A stretch of DNA of 64,000 nucleotides from an uncultured Ruminiclostridium sp. (GTDB lineage: Bacteria > Bacillota > Clostridia > Oscillospirales > Acutalibacteraceae). Positions 17,651-25,671 of this stretch are shown here, piece after piece (the stretch's first letter is position 1; each line of letters opens with the position of its first letter). Where the stretch lies: NCBI GenBank assembly GCA_902490005.1, contig CABUCM010000005.1, positions 40,482 to 104,481 on the forward strand, given 5' to 3'. The notes under the pieces are model-generated. The model searched no databases. It saw only the letters and a list, made by a program, of their open reading frames with translations, and was not told where the DNA came from. The position numbers and the translations under genes are program-made.

Positions 17651-18381
17651 GCCGTACCGTAATCGTCACCGGGGCTTCCCGGGGTATCGGCAGGGCCGCG
17701 GCCTGCCGGTTCGCCAGGAAGGGTTATTCCACGGTGGTCAATTACCACCGCTCTGAGCAAGAGGCCCTGTCCCTGGTCCAATCCCTGACGCGGGAGGGAT
17801 GCTCCGCCCTTGCGGTGCGGGCCGACGTTTCCGACCCCGCCCAGGTAAAGGAACTGTTCCAAAAAACCCAGGAGGCTTTCGGCGGCCTGGATGTTTTAAT
17901 CAACAACGCGGGGATCGCTCAAACCGGCCTGTTCACCGACTGCAGCCCCCAGCAGTGGGACCGGGTCTTTGCCGTCAACGTAAAAGGGGCCTTTCTCTGC
18001 TGCCAGCAGGCGGTGCCCCTTTTCCTTAGGGAGCACCGGGGGAAAATCGTCAACGTCAGCTCGGTTTGGGGCATTGCCGGCGCCTCCTGTGAGGCGGCGT
18101 ATTCCGCCAGTAAAGCGGCGCTCATCGGCCTGACGAAAGCCCTGGCAAAGGAGCTGGGCCCTTCGGGCATCCAGGTCAACTGCGTGGCGCCCGGCGTGGT
18201 GGATACCCAGATGAACGCCAATCTAACCCCAGAGGATTTGGACGCCCTGAAAGAGGAAACCCCCTTAGGAGTAATCGGCAGCCCAGAGGACATCGCCAGG
18301 TCTATTTACTTTCTGGCTTCTCCGGAAAGCGACTTTATCACCGGGCAGGTGCTCAGTCCCAACGGCGGCTTTCTTATTTAA
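17647..18381 (+). CDS. SDR oxidoreductase, FabG-like
   Basis: 244 residues, classical short-chain dehydrogenase. The NAD(P) loop 'TGASRGIGRAAA', 'INNAG', a Ser in 'VNVSSVWG' and the catalytic 'YSASKAALIG' are present. The protein ends with 'ITGQVLSPNGGF', like 3-oxoacyl-ACP reductases. The basic residue after the first loop favours NADPH. It is coupled to the flavin reductase-like gene, not to fatty-acid genes, so a role in fatty-acid synthesis is not assured and a generic ketoreductase is equally possible. Confidence 0.85.
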   Translation: MSRTVIVTGASRGIGRAAACRFARKGYSTVVNYHRSEQEALSLVQSLTREGCSALAVRADVSDPAQVKELFQKTQEAFGGLDVLINNAGIAQTGLFTDCSPQQWDRVFAVNVKGAFLCCQQAVPLFLREHRGKIVNVSSVWGIAGASCEAAYSASKAALIGLTKALAKELGPSGIQVNCVAPGVVDTQMNANLTPEDLDALKEETPLGVIGSPEDIARSIYFLASPESDFITGQVLSPNGGFLI

Positions 18382-18400
18382 GCTCCCTCATCTTTCACGC

Positions 18401-18436
18401 AAAAGGCCGGACGGAAAATTTTCCGTCCGGCCTTTT
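18401..18436. terminator. Bidirectional terminator
   Basis: A perfect 36-bp palindrome with A4 and T4 ends (AAAAGGCCGGACGGAAAA and complement). It lies between two convergent genes and can stop both. Confidence 0.92.
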
Positions 18437-20376
18437 TACGGCAGCGATACTTTCAAATGCATGTGCTCCCGGGCCTGATCCCATTTCACCGGGTATCCCG
18501 CTCCGTGGGAGCAAAACACGGAATCCGGCGTGTATTCCAAATCCGCCTCCGGGTCGTAAGAAAACCGCTCTATGATTTCCTCCTGGTTCTGGCAGGGCTC
18601 ATAGCCGTCGAACCGAACGCTGAAAACCCCTTTCCCCTTGGAAAACGCCACCAGTTCCCGGCTGTAATTCATAAAGGTGCTCACCGGTCCCCTGCCGGTA
18701 ACGGCGGCCCGGCTTTCCTGCTGCGCCGGCGGGTCAAAGGTCCCCTGCAATCTCTGAATATCCGAAAGGATTCTTCCCAAAAGCTCGCTGTCCGCTTGAA
18801 TCTCAAAGGCGTACCATGGCTCCAGCAGAATATTTCTGGCTTGCATCAGGCCCTGCCGCAGCGCCCGGTAAACCGCCTCCCGGAAGTCGCCGCCCTCGGT
18901 ATGCTTTTCATGGGCTTTTCCCGCCAGCAGGGTGACCTTCACGTCGGTAAGCGGCGCGCCTGCCAGCACGCCCTTTTGCTCCCGCTCAAACACATGGGTC
19001 CGGATCAGGTTTTGATAGTTCCGGTCCAATTGGTCCAGCGGGCATCTGCTCTCAAAGGTAATCCCCGAACCTCTTTCCCCAGGGGAAAGCGCCAAATGCA
19101 CCTCGGCGTAATGGCGGAGAGGCTCAAAATGGCCGCAGCCGATCACAGTGTCCTCGATGGTTTCCCGGTAGGCAACCCGGCAGTCCCCGAACCGTATTTT
19201 CCGGTGGAACCTGGTTTCCATTAGCTCCTGAAGAATTTCCAGCTGCACCGCTCCCATAATATGAACCTGGATTTCCCCCAAGCGTTCCTCCCAGGCCACG
19301 TTGAGCAAAGGCTCCTCCGCCTCCAATATTTTCAGTTCCTCCAAAATGGTTTTTGGGGAAACCCCGTCGTCATGCTCCACTTTCGCCATCAGCGTGGGGG
19401 TGGTCTCCAAGCCTGGCAGCCAGGGCGTTTCCCCGATCAATTCCCCCGGTGTTGCCGTCAGGCCCGTCACACCGCACAGGACGCCCGCTTCGGCGCTTTT
19501 TCCTGTTTGGAACCTTGCCCCCTGATAATGCCGCAGCTCGTCGATTTTCCGCGGTCCCCGCAAGGTTGCTACCTCTTCCTTGACCTTTAACGTCCCCGAC
19601 AGCACCTTTAAAAAACTGACGCGGTTCCCTTTTTCATCGTGGCGCACCTGGTATACCCTGCCCTGAAAAGGCAGGCTTTCCTTTTCCTCGTACGCCGTCG
19701 TTGTCAACCGGTCCAGCTGCGCCATCCATTCCTCCACGCCCTGGTCGTTCAGGGCGCTGCCGGCAAAGCAGGGGAACATGCACCTATCCTTGATTAGCGC
19801 CGCGGCCCTCTCATACCACAGGCCTTCCTCATAGCCGCTTTCCAAATAGCGTTCCAACAGCCTCTCGTCCATAGCCGCCAGGTCCTCAGCCGCGGCCTCA
19901 AGCCCCTTTGGCGGCAAGGGATAAATATCTTGGGAAAATTGGTCCCGCAGTTCCTTCAGCACCTTCCCGCCATCCGCGCCGGCCTGGTCCATTTTATTCA
20001 GGAACAAAAACACCGGGATCTTATTTGTTTCCAGCAGCCTCCAAAGGGTAGCCGTGTGCCCCTGGATGCCGTCGGCGGCGCTGACCACTAAAACGGCGTA
20101 GTCCAGCACCCCAAGGGTCCGTTCCATTTCCCCGGCAAAATCCACGTGCCCGGGGGTATCCACTAAATAATACTGGTTTCCGCCGAAAGAAAAAGCCGCC
20201 TGGCCGGAAAACACCGTGATGCCCCGCCGCCTCTCGATAGCGTCGGTATCCAAAAAAGAATCCTGGTGGTCCACCCGGCCCTTGGACCGTATGGCCTTTC
20301 CGTGATATAAAACCGCCTCGGACAGCGTGGTTTTCCCAGCGTCCACATGGGCCAAAATGCCGATGGTTTTTTTCAT
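18436..20376 (-). CDS. Tet(M)-like translational GTPase (ribosomal protection family)
   Basis: 646 residues, EF-G-like. G1 is 'AHVDAGKTT', G2 'RGIT', G3 'DTPGHVDF' and G4 'NKMD', all intact. EF-G domains II-V follow in order, ending with a C-terminal extension as in Tet(M)/Tet(W). A longer frame starts at 20436, but the ATG at 20376 has GGGAGG at correct spacing and the family N-terminus 'MKKTIGILAHVDAGKTT'. Tet-type members eject tetracycline from ribosomes; chromosomal clostridial relatives of unknown function also exist. No mobile element flanks it, so a housekeeping or ancestral role is plausible. Resistance cannot be asserted from sequence. Confidence 0.85.
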   Translation of the reverse strand: MKKTIGILAHVDAGKTTLSEAVLYHGKAIRSKGRVDHQDSFLDTDAIERRRGITVFSGQAAFSFGGNQYYLVDTPGHVDFAGEMERTLGVLDYAVLVVSAADGIQGHTATLWRLLETNKIPVFLFLNKMDQAGADGGKVLKELRDQFSQDIYPLPPKGLEAAAEDLAAMDERLLERYLESGYEEGLWYERAAALIKDRCMFPCFAGSALNDQGVEEWMAQLDRLTTTAYEEKESLPFQGRVYQVRHDEKGNRVSFLKVLSGTLKVKEEVATLRGPRKIDELRHYQGARFQTGKSAEAGVLCGVTGLTATPGELIGETPWLPGLETTPTLMAKVEHDDGVSPKTILEELKILEAEEPLLNVAWEERLGEIQVHIMGAVQLEILQELMETRFHRKIRFGDCRVAYRETIEDTVIGCGHFEPLRHYAEVHLALSPGERGSGITFESRCPLDQLDRNYQNLIRTHVFEREQKGVLAGAPLTDVKVTLLAGKAHEKHTEGGDFREAVYRALRQGLMQARNILLEPWYAFEIQADSELLGRILSDIQRLQGTFDPPAQQESRAAVTGRGPVSTFMNYSRELVAFSKGKGVFSVRFDGYEPCQNQEEIIERFSYDPEADLEYTPDSVFCSHGAGYPVKWDQAREHMHLKVSLP

Positions 20377-20463
20377 TCTATTTTCCTCCCGGTTTTCTCC
20401 TGGGTTTATTATAAAAGAATCTAAAAGCCTTTGCAACGGCCCTTTGCCAGGAAAAAGGAACTC

Positions 20464-20491
20464 TTGTGTGTTTCCGATTTTGTGGTATGAT
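20464..20491 (+). promoter_or_regulatory. Promoter of the QueG-like gene
   Basis: TTGTGT (20464-20469) and TATGAT (20486-20491) with a 16-bp spacer. Transcription would start near 20498, which excludes the longer open frame from 20466 and supports the ATG at 20517. Confidence 0.65.
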
Positions 20492-20516
20492 AAAAACAGA
20501 AATGAGGGATGGACGT

Positions 20517-21209
20517 ATGGAACTGCAAAGCAAGCTGCGGGATTATCTTATATCGTTAGGCGTCAGCGACGTGGGTTTTTCCAAGCCGGGAGCGGAGGGG
20601 TTGGAAAACACGCCCTATGCCGTTACTCTTGTGGTAAAGCTATCCAACGCCATTGTGGATGAAATCCAAGGGGAACCCACCCTAACCTATTTCAGCCATT
20701 ACCGGGCGGTCAACGCTTTTCTGGACCAATGCCTGTTGAAGGCGGGCTTGTTTTTAGACCGGGAGGGCTATCGGTATATCTCAATTGCCGCCAGCCAGAG
20801 CATGAACCAAAAGGGCTGGAATTATCAGGGCAGGTTTTCCCACAAGCAGGCCGCCTGCGCCGCCGGGCTGGGGACCATCGGGAAAAGCTCTCTGTTTCTG
20901 CATCGTCAGTTCGGCCCCCGGGTCCGTTTAGCCACGTTATTCACAGACTGTCCTTTTTCCGTGGAAAACGCCGTGTCCGAACCGGTCTGCGGCGCCTGCC
21001 GCCGGTGTGTGGACGCCTGCCCCAGCGGCGCGATTTTAGGCCCTCAGTGGCAGCCGGGTATTCCCCGGGAGGCCCTGTTCGACCCAGAAAAGTGCAGCCT
21101 GCACATGAAGCGTCAATACCAGCACATCGGCCGGGGCGCGGTGTGCGGCGTCTGTATGCAAGTCTGCCCCCGGTATGAAAAGCCCCTGGCCCATCTTTTT
21201 CCCCATTGA
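20517..21209 (+). CDS. QueG-like 4Fe-4S double-cluster protein (short form)
   Basis: 230 residues from the ATG at 20517, which follows GAGGGA and lies downstream of the promoter. The C-terminal half has two ferredoxin-type clusters: CGACRRCVDACP and, after a lone Cys in 'PEKCSLHM', CGVCMQVCP. The middle (RFSHKQAACAAGLGTIGKSSLFLHRQFGPRVRL) matches the region of epoxyqueuosine reductase that contacts cobalamin. E. coli QueG has about 380 residues with HEAT repeats; this protein lacks that C-terminal part. It could be a short epoxyqueuosine reductase or a related reductase. No other queuosine genes are nearby. Confidence 0.75.
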   Translation: MELQSKLRDYLISLGVSDVGFSKPGAEGLENTPYAVTLVVKLSNAIVDEIQGEPTLTYFSHYRAVNAFLDQCLLKAGLFLDREGYRYISIAASQSMNQKGWNYQGRFSHKQAACAAGLGTIGKSSLFLHRQFGPRVRLATLFTDCPFSVENAVSEPVCGACRRCVDACPSGAILGPQWQPGIPREALFDPEKCSLHMKRQYQHIGRGAVCGVCMQVCPRYEKPLAHLFPH

Positions 21210-21242
21210 CGCCGTATTATGAAATACCATCCCTGAAAACAA

Positions 21243-21273
21243 AAGGGGCCCCGGAGATCAATCCGGGACCCCT
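21243..21273 (-). terminator. Terminator of the Spx/ArsC-like gene
   Basis: A stem of AAGGGG and CCCGGA against TCCGGG and CCCCTT with one mismatch and a 6-nt loop. On the minus strand it is followed by TTGTTTTC. It serves the convergent gene ending at 21342. Confidence 0.7.
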
Positions 21274-21298
21274 TCCCGCGTTTTACCGCCAACCATCG

Positions 21299-21326
21299 CC
21301 TGGCTTTCCCAAAGCCAGGTGTTTTT
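21299..21326 (+). terminator. Terminator of the QueG-like gene
   Basis: A 9-bp perfect stem CCTGGCTTT/AAAGCCAGG with a 3-nt loop, followed by TGTTTTT on the plus strand. Confidence 0.75.
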
Positions 21327-21341
21327 CAGCCGTATTCCAGT

Positions 21342-21701
21342 TTACTTCAGCAGCTTCTCTTCCCACTGTTCCTGCCGAAAGCCCACCAAAACAAAACCAG
21401 TCCCAATGAGCAGAGGCCGCTTCACCAGCATGCCATCTTGGGCAAGCAGGCTGATTTTTTCCTCCTGGGAAATTCCCGGCAGCACCGCCTTCAAATTTTT
21501 CTCCCGGTAAAGCAGGCCGGAGGTATTAAAAAACTTCTCCGCGGGCAGCCCGCTGCGGGCGATCCACGCCGCCAGTTCCTCCGCCGTGGGGTTTTCGTCC
21601 TTAATATTTCTTTCCTGAAAGAGAATCCCCTTTTCCTGCAAAAATTTTCTCGCTTTCTGGCAGGTGGTGCATTTGGGGTAGCACACAAATAAAAGCTCCA
21701 T
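21342..21701 (-). CDS. Spx/ArsC-family thioredoxin-fold protein
   Basis: 119 residues from the ATG at 21701, chosen because GGAGG lies 8 bp upstream; the open frame continues to 21770 without a better site. The N-terminus reads 'FVCYPKCTTCQKARKFL', with a CxxC (CTTC) as in Spx/MgsR/YffB proteins. The C-terminal 'VKRPLLIG' is the family's conserved 'KRPl' segment. Arsenate reductases of this fold use a single Cys-Arg pair, while Spx proteins bind RNA polymerase under thiol stress. The CxxC and lack of arsenic genes favour an Spx-like or generic role. Confidence 0.82.
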   Translation of the reverse strand: MELLFVCYPKCTTCQKARKFLQEKGILFQERNIKDENPTAEELAAWIARSGLPAEKFFNTSGLLYREKNLKAVLPGISQEEKISLLAQDGMLVKRPLLIGTGFVLVGFRQEQWEEKLLK

Positions 21702-21787
21702 CTTTTTCCTCCTAAAACAAAGATCTTTTAATTTATCATAGCACAGCCGCATATGGTTTGAAAAGATCATAAACAGGAGGCGTTGGG

Positions 21788-22381
21788 ATGCTTGGCAAAA
21801 TTCAAATTCCCATGAAGCTAAAGGCCGCTATTTATATACTATCTGTATTAATATGTATATTTTCAACAATGTATTGGGTAAGTTCCTTACAAAATTCTTT
21901 ATCAGCCTCAGGCCGGCTGTACCAGATTCAGCGGGAATACCCTCCCGGCAGCAAATTCACCGGCGCTTACCGAGGGGCCTCGGAATGCTTTGGGTTCGCC
22001 GGATACGTATTCCACGCCCTTTACGGCTGCGACATGCCCAACAGCTATTACGCAGACACCTGGTACCAGCTGGACGGCGGCCAGCATTTATCAATGATAG
22101 GCCAGCTGGTCCAAAAAGATATTTCTAAAAATGCGGTGGAGGGCCTTTTGTCCCAGGGCAAACCAGGCGATATCATACAATATGGCACCCCCCGCTACCC
22201 CCACACCATGGTATTTCTCGAAAAAAGCGGCGGCGGCGTTACGGTTTATGACTGTAACTATGACAGGCAATGCACAGTAATGGTCCGTCAGGTTTCCTAT
22301 CAAGGCCTGGCGGATGAAATCGGGATATCCTCGCCTAAATGCGGCCTTACCTTATACCGGGCGGCTTCTGAAACGCAATAA
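21788..22381 (+). CDS. Secreted or membrane-tethered papain-fold (NlpC/P60 or CHAP-like) protein
   Basis: 197 residues. One N-terminal hydrophobic segment (about 12-35) acts as a signal anchor. The rest should be extracytoplasmic. A Cys in 'ASECFGFAGYVF', a His in 'RYPHTMVFLE' and an acidic position in 'VYDCNYDRQ' are spaced as the Cys-His-polar triad of papain-like amidases (NlpC/P60, CHAP). 'GKPGDIIQYG' resembles the 'GDLVfw' strand of NlpC/P60 enzymes. The likely target is peptidoglycan or a protein amide bond, by inference. It stands alone between the divergent Spx-like gene and rhaB. Confidence 0.65.
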   Translation: MLGKIQIPMKLKAAIYILSVLICIFSTMYWVSSLQNSLSASGRLYQIQREYPPGSKFTGAYRGASECFGFAGYVFHALYGCDMPNSYYADTWYQLDGGQHLSMIGQLVQKDISKNAVEGLLSQGKPGDIIQYGTPRYPHTMVFLEKSGGGVTVYDCNYDRQCTVMVRQVSYQGLADEIGISSPKCGLTLYRAASETQ

Positions 22382-22456
22382 CTGTTGTTTGTTTTCTTTT
22401 GTTTTTGTTCGTTTTGTTCTAAAATAAATATTTTGTAGAAACATTTCGGACAAACG

Positions 22457-22485
22457 TGGACACTTTTCACGATAAATGGTATCAT
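22457..22485 (+). promoter_or_regulatory. Promoter of rhaB
   Basis: TGGACA (22457-22462) and TATCAT (22480-22485) with a 17-bp spacer. The longest open frame would start inside this promoter, so the true start is the downstream ATG at 22519. Confidence 0.75.
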
Positions 22486-22518
22486 CATGACAGAATCTAT
22501 TTGAAGGAGGAAGCCGAT

Positions 22519-23991
22519 ATGGAAAAACGGATTTTAGCTTTTGATTTCGGTGCTTCCAGCGGCCGGGCAATGCTCAGCCATTTTGAGGGAAATCAATTAA
22601 AAGCAGAGGAAATCCATCGTTTCAGCAACGATCCCGTGGTGCTTAACGGCGTGCTTTACTGGGATATTGTCCGTATGATGTTTGAGGTCAAAAAAAGTAT
22701 TTCCCTGGCTTTGGCCAAAGGCGGGTTTGACGCCATCGGCATCGACACCTGGGGGGTGGACTTCGGCCTGCTCAATCGCCAGGGCCATCTGATGCGCAAT
22801 CCGGTCCACTACCGGGACCCCCACACCATCGGCGTTCCCGAAGAGGTGTTCCAGATCATTCCAAAAGAGGAGATCTACCAAAAAACCGGCATCCAGCTGA
22901 TGCGGTTCAACACCCTTTACCAGCTTTATTATCTTACCCAAAAAGAACCGGAGCTTCTGGCCCAGACCGACTGCTTCCTTTTGATGCCGGATTTGATGGC
23001 CTATTTCCTCACTGGCGAAAGAAAATGCGAGGTCACCAACGCTTCTACCACGAACCTGTACAACCCCACGTTAAAAAACTGGGATTTCCAGCTTTGCGAG
23101 GCCCTGGGTATTCCCACTGAAATTTTCCCGCCTATTATTTCCACCGGCGAAATTTACGGCAATCTCCTTCCGGAAATCTGCGAGGAGCTGAACTGCCCCT
23201 CCGTCCCCGTGGTGGCGGTGGCTACCCACGACACCGCCTCCGCGGTGTTCAGCTGCCCCGCCAAAGAAAAGGATTTTGTTTATATCAGCTGCGGCACCTG
23301 GAGCCTGTTCGGCACTGAGCTTGTAAAGCCCATTATGAGTGAAAAGGCGGTGGCCGCCAACTTTACCAATGAGATCGGCTATCACCACAGCGTCCGGTTC
23401 CTGAAAAACATCATGGGGCTTTGGCTGATTCAGGAATCCCGCCGCCAATGGATTCGCGAAGGCAGCGAGGTAGGCTTTGACGTGCTGGAAAACGAGGCCT
23501 TAGAGGCCCGTCCCTTCCAGTGCTATATCGATACCGACGCGCCGCAGTTTGAAACCCCCGGCAACCTTCCCCGCCGGATTCAGGAATACTGTAAAAACAC
23601 CGGGCAGTATGTGCCCCAAACCCGGGGAGAGATCATGCGCTGCATTTATCAAAGCATCGCCATGCGCTATAAATACACCTTTGAAAACCTTTCCTCCATC
23701 ACCGGAAAAAAGTATAAAACCATCCATATGTTCGGCGGCGGCATCAAGGATACTCTCCTGTGTAAAATGACCGCTAGCGCCTGCGGCGTCCCGGTTTACG
23801 CCGGGCCGGTAGAGGCCACTGTCATGGGCAATATTGGGGTGGCTTACCTTGCCCTGGGAGAAATCAAGGACCAAAAGTCCGCCAGAATGATTATCCGGGA
23901 ATCCAACGAAATCAAGGCCTATCAGCCCCTTCAGTGGGAGGAATGGCAGGAAGCATACGACGGCTTTTTAACCGCCGCCGGATTAAAATAA
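22519..23991 (+). CDS. rhaB: Rhamnulokinase
   Basis: 490 residues, FGGY carbohydrate kinase. It phosphorylates L-rhamnulose at O1. The start follows GGAGG by 8 bp. Recognisable elements are 'LAFDFGASSGRAML' (phosphate-1 loop with the Ala-Ser-Ser-Gly-Arg typical of RhaB rather than XylB/GlpK), 'IGIDTWGVDFGLL', 'ATHDTASAVFS' and 'IHMFGGGIKDTLLCKM'. No rhamnose isomerase, aldolase, regulator or transporter gene is adjacent. A class II ketose-bisphosphate aldolase occurs 34 kb away but is not linked. Substrate is assigned by family resemblance. Confidence 0.9.
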   Translation: MEKRILAFDFGASSGRAMLSHFEGNQLKAEEIHRFSNDPVVLNGVLYWDIVRMMFEVKKSISLALAKGGFDAIGIDTWGVDFGLLNRQGHLMRNPVHYRDPHTIGVPEEVFQIIPKEEIYQKTGIQLMRFNTLYQLYYLTQKEPELLAQTDCFLLMPDLMAYFLTGERKCEVTNASTTNLYNPTLKNWDFQLCEALGIPTEIFPPIISTGEIYGNLLPEICEELNCPSVPVVAVATHDTASAVFSCPAKEKDFVYISCGTWSLFGTELVKPIMSEKAVAANFTNEIGYHHSVRFLKNIMGLWLIQESRRQWIREGSEVGFDVLENEALEARPFQCYIDTDAPQFETPGNLPRRIQEYCKNTGQYVPQTRGEIMRCIYQSIAMRYKYTFENLSSITGKKYKTIHMFGGGIKDTLLCKMTASACGVPVYAGPVEATVMGNIGVAYLALGEIKDQKSARMIIRESNEIKAYQPLQWEEWQEAYDGFLTAAGLK

Positions 23992-24033
23992 AAAAGGAAA
24001 CGCTGCTGCATTTATCGGCGGCGTTTCCTTTTT
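23991..24033 (+). terminator. Terminator of rhaB
   Basis: A 13-bp stem AAAAAGGAAACGC/GCGTTTCCTTTTT followed by further T residues. It can work in both directions between convergent genes. Confidence 0.85.
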
Positions 24034-24056
24034 TTGCGTATTTGCGTATATATTTT

Positions 24057-24623
24057 TTATTTTGATGCAGCCGGCGCTCTCCAAAACTCCGGCAGAATAG
24101 TAAGGCCCCCAGAAAACAGGTAGATTCCCAGCAGCACAGAAATCGAAGGCATGGTAACGAAAATTGGGAAAACCACCAAAAAAACGCCGACGATAAAATT
24201 GACGATCGCCGCGGCAAACATCCAGCCTCTGGCTTTATCGTCCTTCCGCTGATAAGGGAACGCCATCATAAAATGGTTGATTCCCATGGATACCGACAGC
24301 ACCGCCAGCACAATACAGCAAATAAAGGACATCATTTCCTCCGCCGCGGAGGCCGACTGGAACAGCCACACCAGCAGCACCGCCGCGCTCAGTAAAAAGC
24401 AGGTCACGCCCCCCAGCAGCAGGAATTTGTTTTTATTCTCCGCCATGATATAACGGGCCACCAGCACAGCGCCGTAAACAGCCAAACAGCCAAAAACCAG
24501 ATATTGAATTCCGATCAGCATCCCCAGCGGCGCCAGCAAACAAAGAACGCCTAAAACCAGCATCACAATCATCAGAACCATGGAAATAGCTTTTTCCCGG
24601 GATCTCCTTGATTTCTTCGGCAT
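24057..24623 (-). CDS. DUF308/HdeD-like membrane protein
   Basis: 188 residues with a basic N-terminus (KKSRRSREK) and about six hydrophobic segments (roughly 12-35, 38-58, 66-88, 98-120, 133-150, 152-175), arranged as paired helices. This matches the HdeD/DUF308 family of small membrane proteins. HdeD in E. coli is linked to acid resistance, but the function in Firmicutes is unknown. There is no cysteine-rich or charged motif to suggest transport. It is a single-gene unit convergent with rhaB. Confidence 0.75.
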   Translation of the reverse strand: MPKKSRRSREKAISMVLMIVMLVLGVLCLLAPLGMLIGIQYLVFGCLAVYGAVLVARYIMAENKNKFLLLGGVTCFLLSAAVLLVWLFQSASAAEEMMSFICCIVLAVLSVSMGINHFMMAFPYQRKDDKARGWMFAAAIVNFIVGVFLVVFPIFVTMPSISVLLGIYLFSGGLTILPEFWRAPAASK

Positions 24624-24758
24624 AGCGTTTCCTTCTTTTCTATTTTAATTACCTTTCCAGTATACCTAAACCGCCCTAAAAAATCAATGTTTTTTTGTGC
24701 TTTTCTTCCAAACCCATAAAAAACTTTACAAAATTTAACACTAGAGTCAAAATGATTT

Positions 24759-24992
24759 TTATACTATTTCATCTTTCCGCTCTTTCGTGGGATACGGCTC
24801 CGGTTCATCAGTTAAATCTAAAATATAATCCGTTGACGTCTGAAAAAATTGGGCAAGCTGAATCAAAATATCCACCGGCAGCTGCCGTTGGCCAGTCTCA
24901 TATTGAGAGTAAGTATTTTGCCGTATATGCAGATAAGACGCAATCGTTTTTTGCGTGATATCCCGATCCTCCCGAATGTCCCTCAATCTCAT
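24759..24992 (-). CDS. XRE-family transcriptional regulator
   Basis: 77 residues from the ATG at 24992, which follows GGAGAG by 8 bp; the frame is open to 25037. One Cro/C1-type helix-turn-helix: 'ITQKTIASYLHIRQNTYSQYETGQRQLPVDILIQLAQFF'. It is transcribed away from the TM2 protein gene. A perfect inverted repeat in the shared intergenic region (25032-25073) is the natural candidate for its operator, which would make it autoregulatory and a regulator of the divergent gene. Confidence 0.88.
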   Translation of the reverse strand: MRLRDIREDRDITQKTIASYLHIRQNTYSQYETGQRQLPVDILIQLAQFFQTSTDYILDLTDEPEPYPTKERKDEIV

Positions 24993-25022
24993 AAAATTCT
25001 CTCCTGAAGTTACTTTGAGAGT

Positions 25023-25028
25023 ATTATA
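25023..25028 (-). promoter_or_regulatory. -10 box of the XRE regulator gene
   Basis: A perfect TATAAT on the minus strand, immediately beside the left arm of the inverted repeat. No good -35 match is seen. Confidence 0.5.
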
Positions 25029-25031
25029 TGT

Positions 25032-25073
25032 TATCACAAAATGAGATATTGACTTTTATCTCATTTTGTGATA
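25032..25073. promoter_or_regulatory. Perfect 17-bp inverted-repeat operator
   Basis: TATCACAAAATGAGATA (25032-25048) and its exact reverse complement (25057-25073) flank an 8-bp centre containing TTGACT. The arms cover the promoter elements of both divergent genes. Confidence 0.85.
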
Positions 25074-25077
25074 TTTT
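25049..25077 (+). promoter_or_regulatory. Promoter of the TM2 protein gene
   Basis: TTGACT (25049-25054), 17-bp spacer, TATTTT (25072-25077). The -35 lies in the centre of the inverted repeat and the spacer inside its right arm, so a bound dimer should block it. Confidence 0.65.
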
Positions 25078-25112
25078 AATCTTAGTTTAAATTAGTGAAG
25101 GGGGATTGCGAC

Positions 25113-25511
25113 ATGAACACACAAAATATTCCGTCAGATAAGGAAGCTGTGGAATCAGTGAAACTCTGCAAACACTGCGGCCAGAAAATTAAAGAGGCGT
25201 CCGTGATCTGTCCATATTGCGGATGCCAGGCAGAAGAATTAAAATCTCAAACCACTCCGCAAATTGTAATCAACAACGTCAATTCTAATGAAAACACAAA
25301 TTTTGCTGTTCCCGCCGTGGGCCGGCTGCGAAACAAGTGGACCGCCTTTTGTCTTTGCTTGCTTTTGGGAATTTTTGGAGGGCATAAATTTTATGAAGGC
25401 AAGGCCGGAATGGGTGTTTTGTACCTGTTCACCGGCGGCCTTTTCGGCATTGGCTGGATCATTGATATCATCAGTATTTTGTGCAAGCCTAATCCATATT
25501 ACGTATATTAA
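25113..25511 (+). CDS. Zinc-ribbon plus TM2-domain membrane protein
   Basis: 132 residues from the ATG at 25113, which follows AAGGGGG; a GTG at 25095 is also open but lacks a site. An N-terminal zinc ribbon CKHCGQ...CPYCG (about residues 18-38) is joined by a polar linker to a TM2 domain: 'KWTAFCLCLLLGIFGGHKFYEGKAGMGVLYLFTGGLFGIGWIIDIISIL', two membrane helices around the G-G-H-x-F-Y turn. TM2 proteins have unknown roles. Regulation by the divergent XRE protein is inferred from the shared operator. Confidence 0.85.
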   Translation: MNTQNIPSDKEAVESVKLCKHCGQKIKEASVICPYCGCQAEELKSQTTPQIVINNVNSNENTNFAVPAVGRLRNKWTAFCLCLLLGIFGGHKFYEGKAGMGVLYLFTGGLFGIGWIIDIISILCKPNPYYVY

Positions 25512-25542
25512 ACAATAATTGTATATTTTTATGAATACAGAA

Positions 25543-25592
25543 ACAAGCCGGGGAGGTTCTTTTGAGAAAGAGCCTCCCCGGCTTGTTCTTTA
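25543..25592 (+). terminator. Terminator of the TM2 gene
   Basis: A 14-bp perfect stem ACAAGCCGGGGAGG/CCTCCCCGGCTTGT with a 16-nt loop, then TCTTTATTTC. It lies between the convergent TM2 and xylB genes. Confidence 0.8.
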
Positions 25593-25671
25593 TTTCATTC
25601 GAATGAAAAAGCAAATTCTATGGCAGCGGTTTTGTCCGGGCCAATCGAACTGGATTTCGGACAGGCTTTCA

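Noticed and set aside
18436..20436. Tetracycline-resistance gene on a mobile element
   Set aside because: No transposase, integrase, direct target repeat or tet leader is seen around it, and resistance cannot be inferred from the fold alone.
21342..21701. Arsenate reductase arsC
   Set aside because: The CxxC at the N-terminus and absence of arsenic genes favour an Spx/MgsR/YffB-type protein.
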